Under the pieces are notes generated by a model. The model searched no databases. It was not told where the DNA came from and saw nothing but the letters and a program-made list of their open reading frames with translations. From assembly GCA_037355855.1 (NCBI GenBank), contig CM074762.1, forward strand, positions 4,650,001-4,714,000: a stretch of DNA of 64,000 nt. Reading direction: 5' to 3'. The position numbers and the translations under genes were made by a program. The DNA comes from Pseudo-nitzschia pungens (taxonomy: Eukaryota > Bacillariophyta > Bacillariophyceae > Bacillariales > Bacillariaceae). This document shows positions 22,249 to 32,537 of the stretch, piece by piece. How positions within the stretch are numbered: the stretch's first letter is position 1; each line of letters starts with the position of its first letter.

Positions 22249-24387
22249 ATGACACGTTCCAGCAGGCGAAAGATTGGTGACACGGAGGAGACCAACGCAG
22301 AAATAAGGGGTGGTAGATGCAACAGAAGGATCCAACAGAAAATCTTGAGCAAGAGCACCTTGTGCAAACCGAGCCACTGTATTCTTGGTTCAGTCACAAC
22401 ACTGACACAGAAAGGAAAACGAACTGCAAAAGGAACCACAAGCTGTCCGATGACGGAGGACGGCATAACATGCACGTCCTGTGGCAATTTTGCTTGCAGA
22501 AGATGTCTGCAACTACTGTTCAACCGAATGGACAAGGAGAAGACTACACTGCCCTCGGTGATACAGCAGATGAAACAATCGCTACAAAACAATATCGGGG
22601 TAGTATCCACTTGTCATGGATGTATCTACTATGCCCAAAAGGAGCAAGTGTTGAGGTCCCATCGGCACTTTGTTCATGTTGCGAGTCGCGAAATTCGATT
22701 AAAGTATGATGGGTACCTTGTCCTACCAGAGTATGACTTGCTGATTGACACTCCTTTCAATTCAGAAAACATTGTTGACTGCCATGGATTGGGCAAGGAA
22801 CCTGAACTGCCAGGAGTGAAACACTTTGTGGTGGGATATGAGCTTGCACGTCGGATAGCAGAATCTGGAATAACAGCAAAGAAGCTCACCGACATGGTTA
22901 AAACACAAGTTAAGAAAATTGTGTGCTCTGATATAGTGGATCCCAGCAGAACAAGAACTTACATCGTGCAACTGATCATAATTCACGGAACGATGTGCAA
23001 GAACAAGATAAAGGAAATGCCCGAGTACACAATGCAAAGAATCAAACAATCAAGAGTGTTCTCGTGTCGTGACCGGTTGAAGAAATGCCATGTGACACTT
23101 ATTGTTGGATCATTCCGTCAGGAAAATGAAGGAAAAGGGCAGAAGTGCAACCTGTTGTTAGCAAGATTCTATCACGGACGCGATAGACTACAGATGAGCC
23201 AGAAAGAGGTTCACTCATTGTTTAAGAAAGTTGAGTCCATGACTGCAAATAACAACATAGAACAGATGAGAAGTGGTGGCAGCAGTGGTGTCTACAGAGG
23301 ACCAACTAGAGCACTCTTCCAGATGCTCGACAACCCAATTGTGACACCAAGGTCCGGACGGGGGGCGTTTGTTGTTCCGGACCGGCAAACAATTCATGTT
23401 TTTTACATAAACAGGCAAGGGAAGGCTGTTCACTTTGCGTATTGCAACCCCCAGTTTGGAGGGCAGATTGGGCCTATCACAGAGGATATGTTTTCTGATT
23501 ATAAATTCTTTCAACCATTCACTGAGGCGAAGATAGTGAGTGCCTTGCTGCTGAGACAATTAAGCAACAAGGTCCAGGGTCTGAATGTGGTGCCACTTGC
23601 AGTGGATAGGGAGTTAAGAAACCACAGGAAAGCTATAGCAATGGCCAGAAGGCAGGAGATCGGTGACATTTTGTATCAGTTTTCTTCCCTCAATTCCACG
23701 ACCCTTGTCCAGCATCCAGTCGGCATTCATTATGACTCATTTGGTAAACAGGATGGCGAGACTGTTTACAGTCTAGAGAACAAGATCGGTTTTGCAACTA
23801 AGCACACCAATTCTTACACCGAATATGGCATGGGAAGGGGGGGTCGCGGTCCGGAAACATTTGTGTTCTGCTTGTTGGACTGGGGTAGAGAAAGAAGACA
23901 GAGACGAGTCGCAGAAGTGAATCATGAACAGGCAGCCACAGTGGAGGCTCAGAGACAAGCAGAGTGGCAAGCAGCGTTTGCGCGTTGGATGGCAGTGGAC
24001 GCAAATCCAAATGCCACTCAGGAAGAGAGGAATGAGGCACGGGACGAGGCAATATTAACTCAAGCTGCAGTCTTGGCAGCTCAGGAAGAGACAGCCAATG
24101 CACAGGATGCTTTGGACCAAGCAACTGCTGCGGTCGCTGCAGCCAATGCTAATGCTGCAGGCAACGCTCCTCCTGCAGATGATGATACAGATGCAGATGC
24201 TGAGAATGATGATGATGCTAATGCAGGTGAGGATTCTAATGCTGATGCTGAGGATTTCTATGAGCAGGATGCTGACGATGATTTGGTAAATTCAGATTCG
24301 GATGAGGAATTGTATAACCCCGATTTGGTACCTTCAGAATCAGACACGGAAGAAGAGGAGGTTTCAGAGTTTTGGCGGAACGACTGA
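22249..24387 (+). CDS. Unrecognised 712-aa protein inside a repeat-bounded unit
   Basis: An intact single ORF from ATG 22249. I do not recognise the family. Residues about 38-160 hold a Cys/His cluster like a zinc-binding domain: CKPSHC, then CPMTEDGITCTSCGNFACRRC, then CHGC and HRHFVH. A basic middle follows (KIKEMPEYTMQRIKQSR, KCHVTLIVGSFRQ). A globular-looking part spans about residues 350-540 (RGAFVVPDRQTIHVFYINRQ; CNPQFGGQIGPITEDMFSDY). It ends with an Ala/Gln-rich helix (residues 560-640) and a very acidic tail (DDDTDADAENDDD). No DDE, RT, helicase or HUH motif is visible. Arrays of related repeats lie within 9 bp upstream and 45 bp downstream. It could be a DNA-binding protein of a new mobile element or an isolated host gene in satellite DNA. 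Confidence 0.7.
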   Translation: MTRSSRRKIGDTEETNAEIRGGRCNRRIQQKILSKSTLCKPSHCILGSVTTLTQKGKRTAKGTTSCPMTEDGITCTSCGNFACRRCLQLLFNRMDKEKTTLPSVIQQMKQSLQNNIGVVSTCHGCIYYAQKEQVLRSHRHFVHVASREIRLKYDGYLVLPEYDLLIDTPFNSENIVDCHGLGKEPELPGVKHFVVGYELARRIAESGITAKKLTDMVKTQVKKIVCSDIVDPSRTRTYIVQLIIIHGTMCKNKIKEMPEYTMQRIKQSRVFSCRDRLKKCHVTLIVGSFRQENEGKGQKCNLLLARFYHGRDRLQMSQKEVHSLFKKVESMTANNNIEQMRSGGSSGVYRGPTRALFQMLDNPIVTPRSGRGAFVVPDRQTIHVFYINRQGKAVHFAYCNPQFGGQIGPITEDMFSDYKFFQPFTEAKIVSALLLRQLSNKVQGLNVVPLAVDRELRNHRKAIAMARRQEIGDILYQFSSLNSTTLVQHPVGIHYDSFGKQDGETVYSLENKIGFATKHTNSYTEYGMGRGGRGPETFVFCLLDWGRERRQRRVAEVNHEQAATVEAQRQAEWQAAFARWMAVDANPNATQEERNEARDEAILTQAAVLAAQEETANAQDALDQATAAVAAANANAAGNAPPADDDTDADAENDDDANAGEDSNADAEDFYEQDADDDLVNSDSDEELYNPDLVPSESDTEEEEVSEFWRND

Positions 24388-24429
24388 TTCAAATAGAAGA
24401 TTGAAGCGAAGAGCAACGATGACTTCAGG

Positions 24430-24910
24430 GACAACATCGATTTTCGGTTGTTCCGAAAAGGAGCGATGGATCGATCGATCGACGGATCGATTGATTTTCG
24501 GTTGCTCCAGAAAGGAGCGACGGATCGATTGATTTTCGGTTGTTCCGAAAAGGAGCGACGGATCAATCGATCGACGGATCGATTGATTTTCGGTTGTTCC
24601 AGAAAGGAGCAACGGATCGATCGACGGATCGATTGATTTTCGATTGTTATGAAATGGAGCGATGGATCGATTGATTTTTGGTTGTTCCGAAACGGAGCGA
24701 CGGATCGTTTCAAAAAGGAGCAATAGAACGAACAAAATCAAGGTTGTTCCAGAAAGGAGCGATGGATCGATCAAAAGACCCAGGTTGTTGAAGAAAGGAG
24801 CGACAGATGGATTGATTTTCGGTTGTTCGGAAAAGGAGCGACGGCTCATTTGATTGGAGCGATTGTTGGTGTTTTCTTATATTGAAAGGAGCGACGGATC
24901 GATCGGTACT
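24430..24910. repeat. Array of gattttcggttgttccgaaa / ggagcgacggatcgatcg units
   Basis: About 11 units of 35-55 bp built from gattttcggttgttcc, agaaaggagcgacggatcga and extra gatcgatcgacggatcgatt. The same two modules occur in the array upstream of the 712-aa gene, in the same orientation as the 21.4-22.2 kb part. Sub-palindromes (gatcgatcgacggatcgatc) are dense. Confidence 0.85.
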
Positions 24911-25154
24911 CATATATCCAATTTGTGTTTCTACCGGTAAAAACCTTACTCGTTTTCCTGTACAGTTTGTAATGGGAAATCGAATATTTTCATTGGCTCA
25001 TTCAATGATTCGTAGGATCGTAGAATGGTGGAATCAATTGTAGAATTATATCCAATCAAAGATTCGTGTACAATTTGTACAGGGATATGAGTAGAAAAAG
25101 AAATTTGTAAACATACAACACAACATACGGTATCGTAGCGTAGGGTGATTATAA

Positions 25155-25265
25155 ACAAGACAACGTGATTATTGAAAAAGGGTGTTCCCGACGACAAGAC
25201 AACGTGATTATTCAAAAACGGTGTTCCCGAAGACAAGACAACGTGATTATTCAAAAAGGGTGGAG
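25155..25265. repeat. Three direct repeats upstream of orphan ORF
   Basis: Three copies of an approx 43-bp unit (caagacaacgtgattattca then aaaagggtgttcccgac..) lie 5' of the ATG at 25278. The ORF stays open through two of them, so a longer N-terminus with repeated TRQRDYSK is possible but less likely. Confidence 0.75.
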
Positions 25266-25277
25266 ACGTTGACCATT

Positions 25278-25880
25278 ATGTCCGATGCGGACGCGACAAC
25301 GGGAACTGCAGGCCAAGATGAGATGAAGGTCATAGTCATAAATAGACCTCATAGGTACAGCGCACAAACCACCCGCACCACCCCATTCAGCTTCCATTTC
25401 GGAGAGGGAGTTTTCGGTACTTTGGATATTCATTTTGATCACAAAAATTATTGCGAGATCGAAGGTATTGACAGGGATCTGGAGACAGGTATGATTCATC
25501 GCGATACAGAGTACAGGGATGATGGGTTCGAGGTTGTGGTCAGATACACCAAAAGGGATGAAATAGGATATTTTGTACCGACGTACAGGATTACCTTCAC
25601 GTTTGAGTTGAAGAAGGATGTTACTAATCCTATGGATCACCGGGATGCAAATTACATTGTCAGGTGCTACATGGGAAGAGAAATCGTCCGTGAGCTCCGT
25701 ATCGAGAATTACCTGCCTGAGGAGGTGAGGTTGATTATTGAACGTGGAGTCGTTATTCATTCGTTTCTAAAGGACCATTTTAAGTCGAAGATTTTGGTGG
25801 AGTGCCAACGTGTCAGAGGAGAAAATACCGGAGAAAATACCAGTAACCTTAGGGGAAGGCCCCGAAAAAGGTGCAGATAA
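25278..25880 (+). CDS. Unrecognised 200-aa protein with repeat-embedded ends
   Basis: The start is set at ATG 25278 (MSDADATTGTAGQDEMK); upstream sequence is tandem repeat. The body is rich in beta-type patterns (FSFHFGEGVFGTLDIHFDHK, GFEVVVRYTKRDEIGYF, YRITFTFELKKD) and ends in a helical, basic segment with GRPRKRCR, an AT-hook-like tail. No family recognised. Its last codons overlap the first unit of a 119-bp tandem array, so the 3' end has been copied three more times downstream. It is on the same strand as the 712-aa gene and may belong to the same unit. Confidence 0.55.
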   Translation: MSDADATTGTAGQDEMKVIVINRPHRYSAQTTRTTPFSFHFGEGVFGTLDIHFDHKNYCEIEGIDRDLETGMIHRDTEYRDDGFEVVVRYTKRDEIGYFVPTYRITFTFELKKDVTNPMDHRDANYIVRCYMGREIVRELRIENYLPEEVRLIIERGVVIHSFLKDHFKSKILVECQRVRGENTGENTSNLRGRPRKRCR

Positions 25881-26329
25881 GGGGACATATTGTCGTAATG
25901 ACGTAATTTAGGTTCGAATTGTTTTTTGGATGAAAAATCGAATTTTTTGATTGGCTACCAGCTAGTAGTAGGGGAAAGGATTGAAAGAGGTACAGACAAG
26001 GGGATATATTGTCGTAATGACGTAATTTAGGTTCGAATTGTTTTTTGGATGAAAAATCGAATTTTTTGATTGGCTACCAGCTAATAGTAGGGGAAAGGAT
26101 CGAAAGAGGTACAGACAAGGGGATATATTGTCGTAATGACGTAATTTAGGTTTGAATTGTTTTTTGGATGAAAAATCGAATTTTTTGATTGGCTACCAGC
26201 TAATAGTAGGGGAAAGGATCGAAAGAGGTACAGACAAGGGGATATATTTCGTAATGACGTAATTTAGGTTCGAATTGTTTTTTGGATGAAAAATCGAATT
26301 TTTTGATTGGCTACCAGCTAGTAGTATTC
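25862..26329. repeat. 119-bp tandem repeat, 4 copies
   Basis: The block ggggatatattgtcgtaatg starts at 25881 (as ggggacatatt), 26000, 26119 and 26238, spaced exactly 119 bp. Each unit also has gaattttttgattggctacc. Copy 1 overlaps the end of the orphan ORF; copies 2-4 are nearly identical to each other, so amplification is recent. Confidence 0.92.
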
Positions 26330-26742
26330 CGTAGCATTAGCAACCCTAACCTTGTAGCACTCAGCTACACTGTATTAGTACGGATGTTATCAGGGGTATG
26401 TACAACTGGTATAAATCGTGACAGCATTCGATAACTCGTATAATAACAGAGCTCTGTAGCTCTGGTACTGTATTCTACGGGTAGCGTATCGGAGTATCAT
26501 AGCGTAGCTCCGATTAGATCGAATCGTGTGCTAGCTCACTTATGCTAGCCTGTTGGGTAACTGTCTGGGCCGGGTATCCGGTCATGGTACATATTATACA
26601 CCAATGACCCAACCCCGGCGGTAGCATAGTATCTTAGCATGGTATCATGGTAGGTTAGCATCTCCAGTATTTCGTAGCATTAGCAACCCTAACCTTGTAG
26701 CACTCAGCTACACTGTTACCAAATATCTCATAAACAGTTAGC

Positions 26743-26952
26743 GCTACAGCGCTACACGATACAGCGCTACGATACAGCGCTACGATACAGCGCTACGATA
26801 CAGCGCTACGATACAGCGCTACGCTACAGCGCTACGCTACAGCGCTACGCTACAGCGCTACGATACAGCGCTACGCTACAGCGCTACGCTACAGCGCTAC
26901 GCTACAGCGCTACGCTACAGCGCTACGCTACAGCGCTACGCTACAGCGCTAT
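26743..26952. repeat. 13-bp minisatellite (tacagcgctacgc/a)
   Basis: About 16 near-perfect copies of a 13-bp unit, tacagcgctacga switching to tacagcgctacgc part-way, inside the LTR relic zone. Confidence 0.95.
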
Positions 26953-27054
26953 CGACACGTTGCTGCTTGCTGCTTGCAGTCCCCCCTGTATTATTGACGC
27001 GTTGCTGCTGCTTCTTGCTGCTTGCTGTCCCCCCCCCTGTATTATCGATGCGTT

Positions 27055-27305
27055 GCTGCTACAGCGCTACAGGGGATAAATCGCTACAGGGGATACAGCG
27101 CTAAAGGGGATACAGCGCTACGATACAGCGCTAAAGGGGATACGGCGCTACGATACAGCGCTACAGGGATACAGCGATACAGGGATACAGCGATACAGGG
27201 ATACAGCGATACAGGGATACAGCGATACAGGGATACAGCGATACAGCACTACAGCAGGGATACAGGGATACAGCGCTGCAGCGCTACAGCACTACGGGGG
27301 AAACA
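27055..27305. repeat. gatacaggg/gatacagcg minisatellite
   Basis: Interleaved tandem copies of gatacagggatacagc and ggggatacagcgctac, related in sequence to the 13-bp array at 26743-26952. The short ORF readable here (YRDTAIQ repeats) is a byproduct. Confidence 0.9.
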
Positions 27306-28130
27306 GCGATCAATTAGATGCTGGCTTGCTCTCTTAATAACTGTTTGGGTCAGGCGTCTGGTCGTAGTACATATTGTACACCAGTGACCCGACCCCGGCG
27401 GTAGCATAGTATCTTAGCATGGTAGCATGGTAGGTTAACATATCCAATATTTCGTAGCATTAGCAACCCTAACAGGGGATCAGCGCAGCTCAGCTCTGTA
27501 TCGTATCGTTCCGATAACTCGTAGATAATAGAGCTCTGTAGCTCCAGTACTGTATTATACGGGTAGCGTACGGAGTAGCGTAGTGTACGAAGTAGCGTAG
27601 TAGTAGCGTAGCTCCGCTTATTAATTAAATTCAGAGGTGTGCTAGCGCATTGGGTAACTGTCTGGGTCAGGTATCCGGTAATAGTACATATTATACACCA
27701 ATGACCCAACCCCGGCGGTAGCATAGTATCTTAGCATGGTATCATGGTAGGTTAGCATTAGCAACCCTAACCCTGTAGCACTCAGCTACACTTAGTGCGG
27801 GTGCTATACTCGGGGTATGTACAACTGGTATAAATCGTACACAACAACCCCGGGGTATATGGAGTTAGCACCCCATAACACCTTGTAATAAGCCTGTTGC
27901 TAAACCTGTTGCTAAGCCCGTTGCTAAGCCTGTATGCTTACCACTTAGCACACAGCTCCTAGCACTCAGCTCAGCTCAGCTTCTAGTGGGGAGCTACCAG
28001 GTGCTACTCACTGTAGCCCCAGTACACTCCTCTACACAGGAGTCCTAGCACCACAGCCTGTAGCATCACCTTGAATATCAACATAGTCAGGGCACATAGA
28101 CTATTAGAGTATTCTCTAGACAGCTGTGTT

Positions 28131-28653
28131 GGTGCGCTGATCTGCTGGGAAGCTATTGCAGAAATTTTTATGATTGCAACGGAGGTGCTGAAGGGTCCCC
28201 TTTTTTACTGGTAGGAGGTCTTTAAAAAAAATATATCAACCATGTTCCTGATGATTCGTGATTGATTCTTCATTCGTGACTTGTGATTCGTGCTTCGTGA
28301 GAAGTAAACGTAGGTAGGATCATAATGATATTACGATAAAGTCATACCAACGTACAAGTACATTGTCCTCAGTCCCCAGAACAACCTTTTTATTCCACGC
28401 GTTTCTTGTTCAAGGTTGAAGTTTCAGGTTGCTGTCATCCCAAATTCCATCAAACTGAGACTGCAGATTTGTACTTCGTATTCCAACAGAGAAACCGAAA
28501 GATCCATAATACTCTTTGAGTTTTCATCGGCGTTAGTTCTAAATCGCTGGGAGGCAGCTCTTGCAAGTATCAACGAGTACAATAACGCCTTCGTTAGCAG
28601 TCAGGACAAGCACGCTTTCCTTGACTGATCGGACACAGCTTGAAATTGCAGCA
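28131..28653. other. Upstream region of ZEP
   Basis: Between LTR relics and the ZEP start codon. Direct repeats of attcgtgattgattcttc type lie at 28253-28300. The reading frame of ZEP is open for 31 codons above the chosen ATG but begins with a non-ATG codon and lacks signal-peptide character. Confidence 0.5.
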
Positions 28654-30522
28654 ATGACACCGAAAAAGTTGCCTTGCTTGGCAGTTCTGCTGACGGTCCT
28701 CGTTGTACAGGACGAAGGGGTCTTGGGGTTCGCGCCTCCATCTTCTAATGCCTTGTCAACAACTAATTCTAGGTTGAATGTTGTTGGACAACAGGCTGAG
28801 TCGTTTGGACCCGCCGACGTTATTCGGAAAGTAAAGTCCAGCTTACCACAGATCGACTGGTTGGCGGAGGGAGATGCTCCCGACGAGAACAAAATCAACA
28901 TGCCCGACCACGTTCGCGAAGTCTTGAGTCGTCCCGATGCGCCTGTGCGAGAAGCAGAAAACGAGGAGCGCACCCATCGAATTCGAAAGCGTTTCGAAGA
29001 TGCAGCGAAGGACGCTCAAGCACTCAAGGGGATGTGCGTAGGCGAAACCGACGACAACGCATGGTGGAGACAAAAAGTGGATATCCCTGAAGGAGGAAGA
29101 GCTGTTACGAAAGAAGAACCACTACGCGTCCTGGTGGCAGGAGGTGGCCTCGCTGGACTTGTTGCCGCGGCCGCTTGTCACGCAAAGGGAATGAAGGTTG
29201 CCATTTTCGAACAGGCTTCAACATACGCCCCTTACGGTGGACCCATCCAGATCCAATCCAACGCCTTGAGAGCGATCGAACGAATCAATCCAAAGTGTTA
29301 CGAAGAGCTCGTTGCGGCAGGAACTGTGACTGCCGACAGAGTCTCAGGACTGAAAATTGGCTACCGCAAAGGAAACAAACTCGCTGGTCTGTACGACGCC
29401 GGTGACTGGCTCGTACGATTCGATACGTTGGGACCAGCTCTCGAAGCTGGTCTTCCCGCAACTGTTGTGGTGGACCGACCGGTAATTCAGCAGATCATGG
29501 TGAAGCACGGTCTCCCCGAAGGAACTGTGCGAATCAAGTCGCGCATTCAATCTTTTGAAGATCTGGGCAAGGGACGAGGTGTTGTTGCGACCTTGGAAGA
29601 CGGCACAAAGGCATACGCTGACGTTTTGGTCGGAGCTGATGGAATTTGGTCTCAAATCCGAAAGATCCTTCATGGTTTGGGAGAGGGTGCCGGTGGCTTT
29701 GCTGCATCCGGTGCGGCTGGAGGTGCACTAGACGATGCCGAGGCCCGCAAGTTGGCACGCGATACGGTAAAAATCGCTGCGCAGGCAGACCGAAGACACT
29801 CTGGTTTCACGTGTTATGCGGCACTGGCACCGCACAGGGCTTCAAACATCGAAGATGTGTCGTATCAGATTCTTCTCGGTGAGAAGAAATACTTCGTCTC
29901 CACTGATGGTGGTGGCGAGCGCCAACAATGGTTTGCTTTGATCCGAGAGCCTGCAGGAGGCGTCGATCCCGAACCCACGCCAGAAGACCCTACACCGAAA
30001 CTCACACGGCTGCGAAAGGAATTCGCTGCAGTAGGAAGCGGCGGTGATGCCGATGGCAACGAGTGGGATCCATTTGCGCTGGAACTCATCAATGCATCGA
30101 GTGAGGACGACATCAAGCGACGGGACTTGTATGACGGTGCTCCCCTTCTGACTACATGGGATCCTCAACGACTTCTCAGTCCATGGGCCAAAGGACCTGT
30201 CGCACTTTGTGGAGATGCTTGTCATCCCATGATGCCCAACCTCGGGCAGGGCGGCTGTCAAGCTACAGAGGATGGCTTCCGTCTTGGTGAAGAATTGGGT
30301 GGGGTCACAAACACGAAGGATATTCCTTGGGCTCTTGGAAAGTACTCTCGTCTTCGAGTGATTAGGACAGCTATCATTCAGGGATTTGCACAGTTGGGAA
30401 GTGATTTATTGGTTGATTTCGATCTCATGATGACCATCCCCATCCTTGGACCTTTTTTCTTGCGAATGACACAGCTTTCTATGCCGTGGATTCTGCGATT
30501 TTTGTACACTGCTGACTTTTAA
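28654..30522 (+). CDS. ZEP: Zeaxanthin epoxidase, plastid-targeted
   Basis: Single exon, 622 aa from ATG 28654. The start is chosen because it gives a signal peptide ([15 protein letters not shown]) ending at a diatom plastid motif of ASAFAP type (VLG|FAPP). The flavoprotein monooxygenase signature is complete: the Rossmann GxGxxG in [15 protein letters not shown] (about residues 158-172), the DG motif in [14 protein letters not shown] (about 323), and the GD motif in [19 protein letters not shown] (about 519). The family adds epoxides to zeaxanthin and diatoxanthin-type rings in the plastid, reversing de-epoxidation in the xanthophyll cycle. The C-terminal FHA domain of plant ZEP is absent, as in diatom paralogs. 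The de-epoxidase-like gene lies 2 kb downstream on the same strand; in other diatoms the ZEP1-VDL2 and ZEP3-VDE pairs are neighbours, so I lean to ZEP1 by context only. Confidence 0.92.
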   Translation: MTPKKLPCLAVLLTVLVVQDEGVLGFAPPSSNALSTTNSRLNVVGQQAESFGPADVIRKVKSSLPQIDWLAEGDAPDENKINMPDHVREVLSRPDAPVREAENEERTHRIRKRFEDAAKDAQALKGMCVGETDDNAWWRQKVDIPEGGRAVTKEEPLRVLVAGGGLAGLVAAAACHAKGMKVAIFEQASTYAPYGGPIQIQSNALRAIERINPKCYEELVAAGTVTADRVSGLKIGYRKGNKLAGLYDAGDWLVRFDTLGPALEAGLPATVVVDRPVIQQIMVKHGLPEGTVRIKSRIQSFEDLGKGRGVVATLEDGTKAYADVLVGADGIWSQIRKILHGLGEGAGGFAASGAAGGALDDAEARKLARDTVKIAAQADRRHSGFTCYAALAPHRASNIEDVSYQILLGEKKYFVSTDGGGERQQWFALIREPAGGVDPEPTPEDPTPKLTRLRKEFAAVGSGGDADGNEWDPFALELINASSEDDIKRRDLYDGAPLLTTWDPQRLLSPWAKGPVALCGDACHPMMPNLGQGGCQATEDGFRLGEELGGVTNTKDIPWALGKYSRLRVIRTAIIQGFAQLGSDLLVDFDLMMTIPILGPFFLRMTQLSMPWILRFLYTADF

Positions 30523-30750
30523 GACAGGACAAATATTGCATTGAAACGGATACTTTGATATAACAAAACTATGTAGAATCTTTCAATACCTAGTGGTCAT
30601 GACTTTGAATTTGTTGTTGTTCTACTGAGATGCCTCTAGGAACTAGTACTTGTACCTGCTGCTGTTTATGTGCCCTAAAATAATTGTGAAATACTGGAGC
30701 CTAAGATCTTACCTCTTGCTTCATTTCTGCTTCCTTCCAATGGGAAGAAG
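30523..30750. other. ZEP 3' flank
   Basis: AT-rich 3' flank up to the TRIM insertion; the target duplication agaag occupies 30746-30750. Confidence 0.6.
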
Positions 30751-31719
30751 TGCCATACCCCGGGTCTACTAGTGATTAGAATAGTAGTGATATGCAAATT
30801 GTAATTGTGAGCTATTAGATGATTAGTGAAGGTGGTGGAGATGCTCTCTCATGGAGCATTGAGCGAGTGGTCAGCGAGCCCTGCTGAGTCAGCTCATCGC
30901 CGATCTTGCTCTGATCCAAACCTTAACCTTATTCTTATTTAGGGTTGGTTCGGTGCACGGCATACGCCTCCATGGGAATGTCACTATTGGTTCAATCAAT
31001 CCCTTTCCAATCGTTACAGTCACATTAATTATGAGCTGCTGGACTAGGGAGTATCACTGCTGTTGGAACGGTCTTATGATCCATACTGCTGTTATTAGAA
31101 GTCCTCACCCACCACATGGGAATGATGAGGTTGTAATAGTAAAGGAAAGAAGTCCTCTCCCACGTGAATGATGAGGTTGCAATCAGCCCATAGTAGTCAT
31201 TTGACTGGGCTATGTTCACCTGCAGGGAGTGCGCTGTATCCTCCTCTGTAGAATGGAGAGAAGAGAGGAGTGGTTTTGTCAAACCTGTGGAGCTTGTACA
31301 ACTCGTAGTCTGTAGGTGTAGTCCACATCCTTCGCCTCCACGAAAGCATGTCGCTCTTCGCGTTCCAGCATTGTTGGCTGTTAAAAAGAAGTCCTCACCC
31401 ACCACATGGGAATGGTGAGGTTTATTAGTTTGGATGCAATGTCGACCGTGTTGTATCGGTTTGTTGACGTTGCGTTGGATTGTTCTTCGAACGGCTTTCT
31501 AAAATCATGCCATACCCCGGGTCTACTAGTGATTAGAATAGTAGTGATATGCAAATTGTAATTGTGAGCTATTAGATGATTAGTGAAGGTGGTGGAGATG
31601 CTCTCTCATGGAGCATTGAGCGAGTGGTCAGCGAGCCCTGCTGAGTCAGCTCATCGCCGATCTTGCTCTGATCCAAACCTTAACCTTATTCTTATTTAGG
31701 GTTGGTTCGGTGCACGGCA
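30751..31719 (-). mobile_element. TRIM-like non-autonomous LTR element, 969 bp
   Basis: Two apparently identical 212-bp direct repeats (30751-30962 and 31508-31719) start TGCCATACCCC and end GTGCACGGCA. They flank a 545-bp interior without RT, integrase or gag. A 5-bp target duplication agaag stands at 30746-30750 and 31720-31724. The interior has three copies of a word like cacccaccacatgggaatga. Orientation is given as minus because the sister copy at 60796-63078, which has the reverse arrangement, ends in a purine-rich atggaggcgta tract before its right LTR. It sits between ZEP and the de-epoxidase gene. Confidence 0.92.
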
Positions 31720-32537
31720 AGAAGAACTGACTACGAGCACAGGTACGGCAGAATGAATCAGTCCTTCATACTATCATGATGCTACTTTCGTTTCAAGTAG
31801 CATATAATTGATGTTACCACATCATGGCTTCAGTTTCTTTCTTGAAAGTTACAAATTGGTGACACAAACAAAGAAGCAGACGGCAAACAACGTAAAATAA
31901 TAATATCAACCTGCACCACCGTAAGTACTCGTACGTACATACGAAAATACGCTAACAGGGTATCTAAGGTATGAGTAAGGTATTCGTACATGTAAGGCAT
32001 GTAAAGTTCTTACATAATAAAATTATGGTCACATTTGTATTCAATACCGTACGATGACAGACGTTTGTTTTTTCTTCTCCACAAGCGGGATTCAGTAAAC
32101 AAAAGTTTTGATCGTAAACAACTGGTCCCCCCACTTCTTTTCACGTTCTTTGTTCATTCTACGTAAAAACATAATCAGCATCCTTGACTCTAAATTGGTC
32201 GCGTGGTGGGCGCACACTTCGCGCAATGGTTGAAGATTGAAGAATTAGGATATTGAATTTTCGAGAAGCCAACAGATGTAAATTACAGTAACTTACCTCA
32301 ACCGTAACAATTTTTCAATCGGCTATCGGCTTCTAGCGGCTATCGTACTAGCTACAGCACAATTACTCACTCCCTTCCTGACGGGTGTCGTTGAGACCTC
32401 AGTTGCTCATCCTACAAAACGCTTGGAACCATATAAACAACTGAAAAAGGTATCTTAAGATCTATCGATTGATATCAACAAAGTAGCTCAAAGAGTAGCT
32501 AGCATCCTTCAGCAACGACTACGTACATCGAACTGCA
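31720..32537 (+). promoter_or_regulatory. Upstream region of VDL2-type gene
   Basis: An 818-bp flank holding the promoter by position. Many gtac-rich words and atcgattgatatc occur close to the start codon at 32538. No TATA box that I would defend; a light-response element cannot be named from sequence alone. Confidence 0.4.

Larger units (their letters stand above)
26330..28130 (-). mobile_element. Decayed and rearranged copia LTR sequences
   Basis: Reverse-complement blocks of the copia LTR of 51478-52400 occur here with divergence. The block around the gtatccggtcatggtacata / caatgacccaaccccggcgg segment appears at about 26566-26665, 27346-27445 and 27660-27755. The words gcattagcaaccctaacc and cactcagctacact appear four times. 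Near 27880-27960 the cctgttgctaaacctgttgc part matches the LTR's own 12-bp repeat. The region thus holds one fairly long LTR relic (about 27450-28130) and two partial copies, with minisatellites between them. No gag or pol remains. Confidence 0.75.

Noticed and set aside
24258..24913. Minus and plus ORFs through the 24.4-24.9 kb array
   Set aside because: The same effect: frames are open because of the repeat composition, and peptides are degenerate repeats.
27022..27387. ORF of 121 codons with YRDTAIQ repeats
   Set aside because: It is a translation of the gatacaggg minisatellite inside LTR relics.
28561..28653. Longer N-terminus for ZEP
   Set aside because: The extension starts at a non-ATG codon and would bury the signal peptide that begins at ATG 28654.
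29344..29673. Antisense ORFs across ZEP (also 29842-30261)
   Set aside because: They are shadows of the conserved plus-strand ZEP frame, with no domain likeness.
31025..31405. ORF of 126 codons inside the 969-bp TRIM element, also in the nested copy
   Set aside because: Both strands give overlapping ORFs, there is no retroelement or other domain, and the long copy carries a different length; conservation simply follows recent copying.
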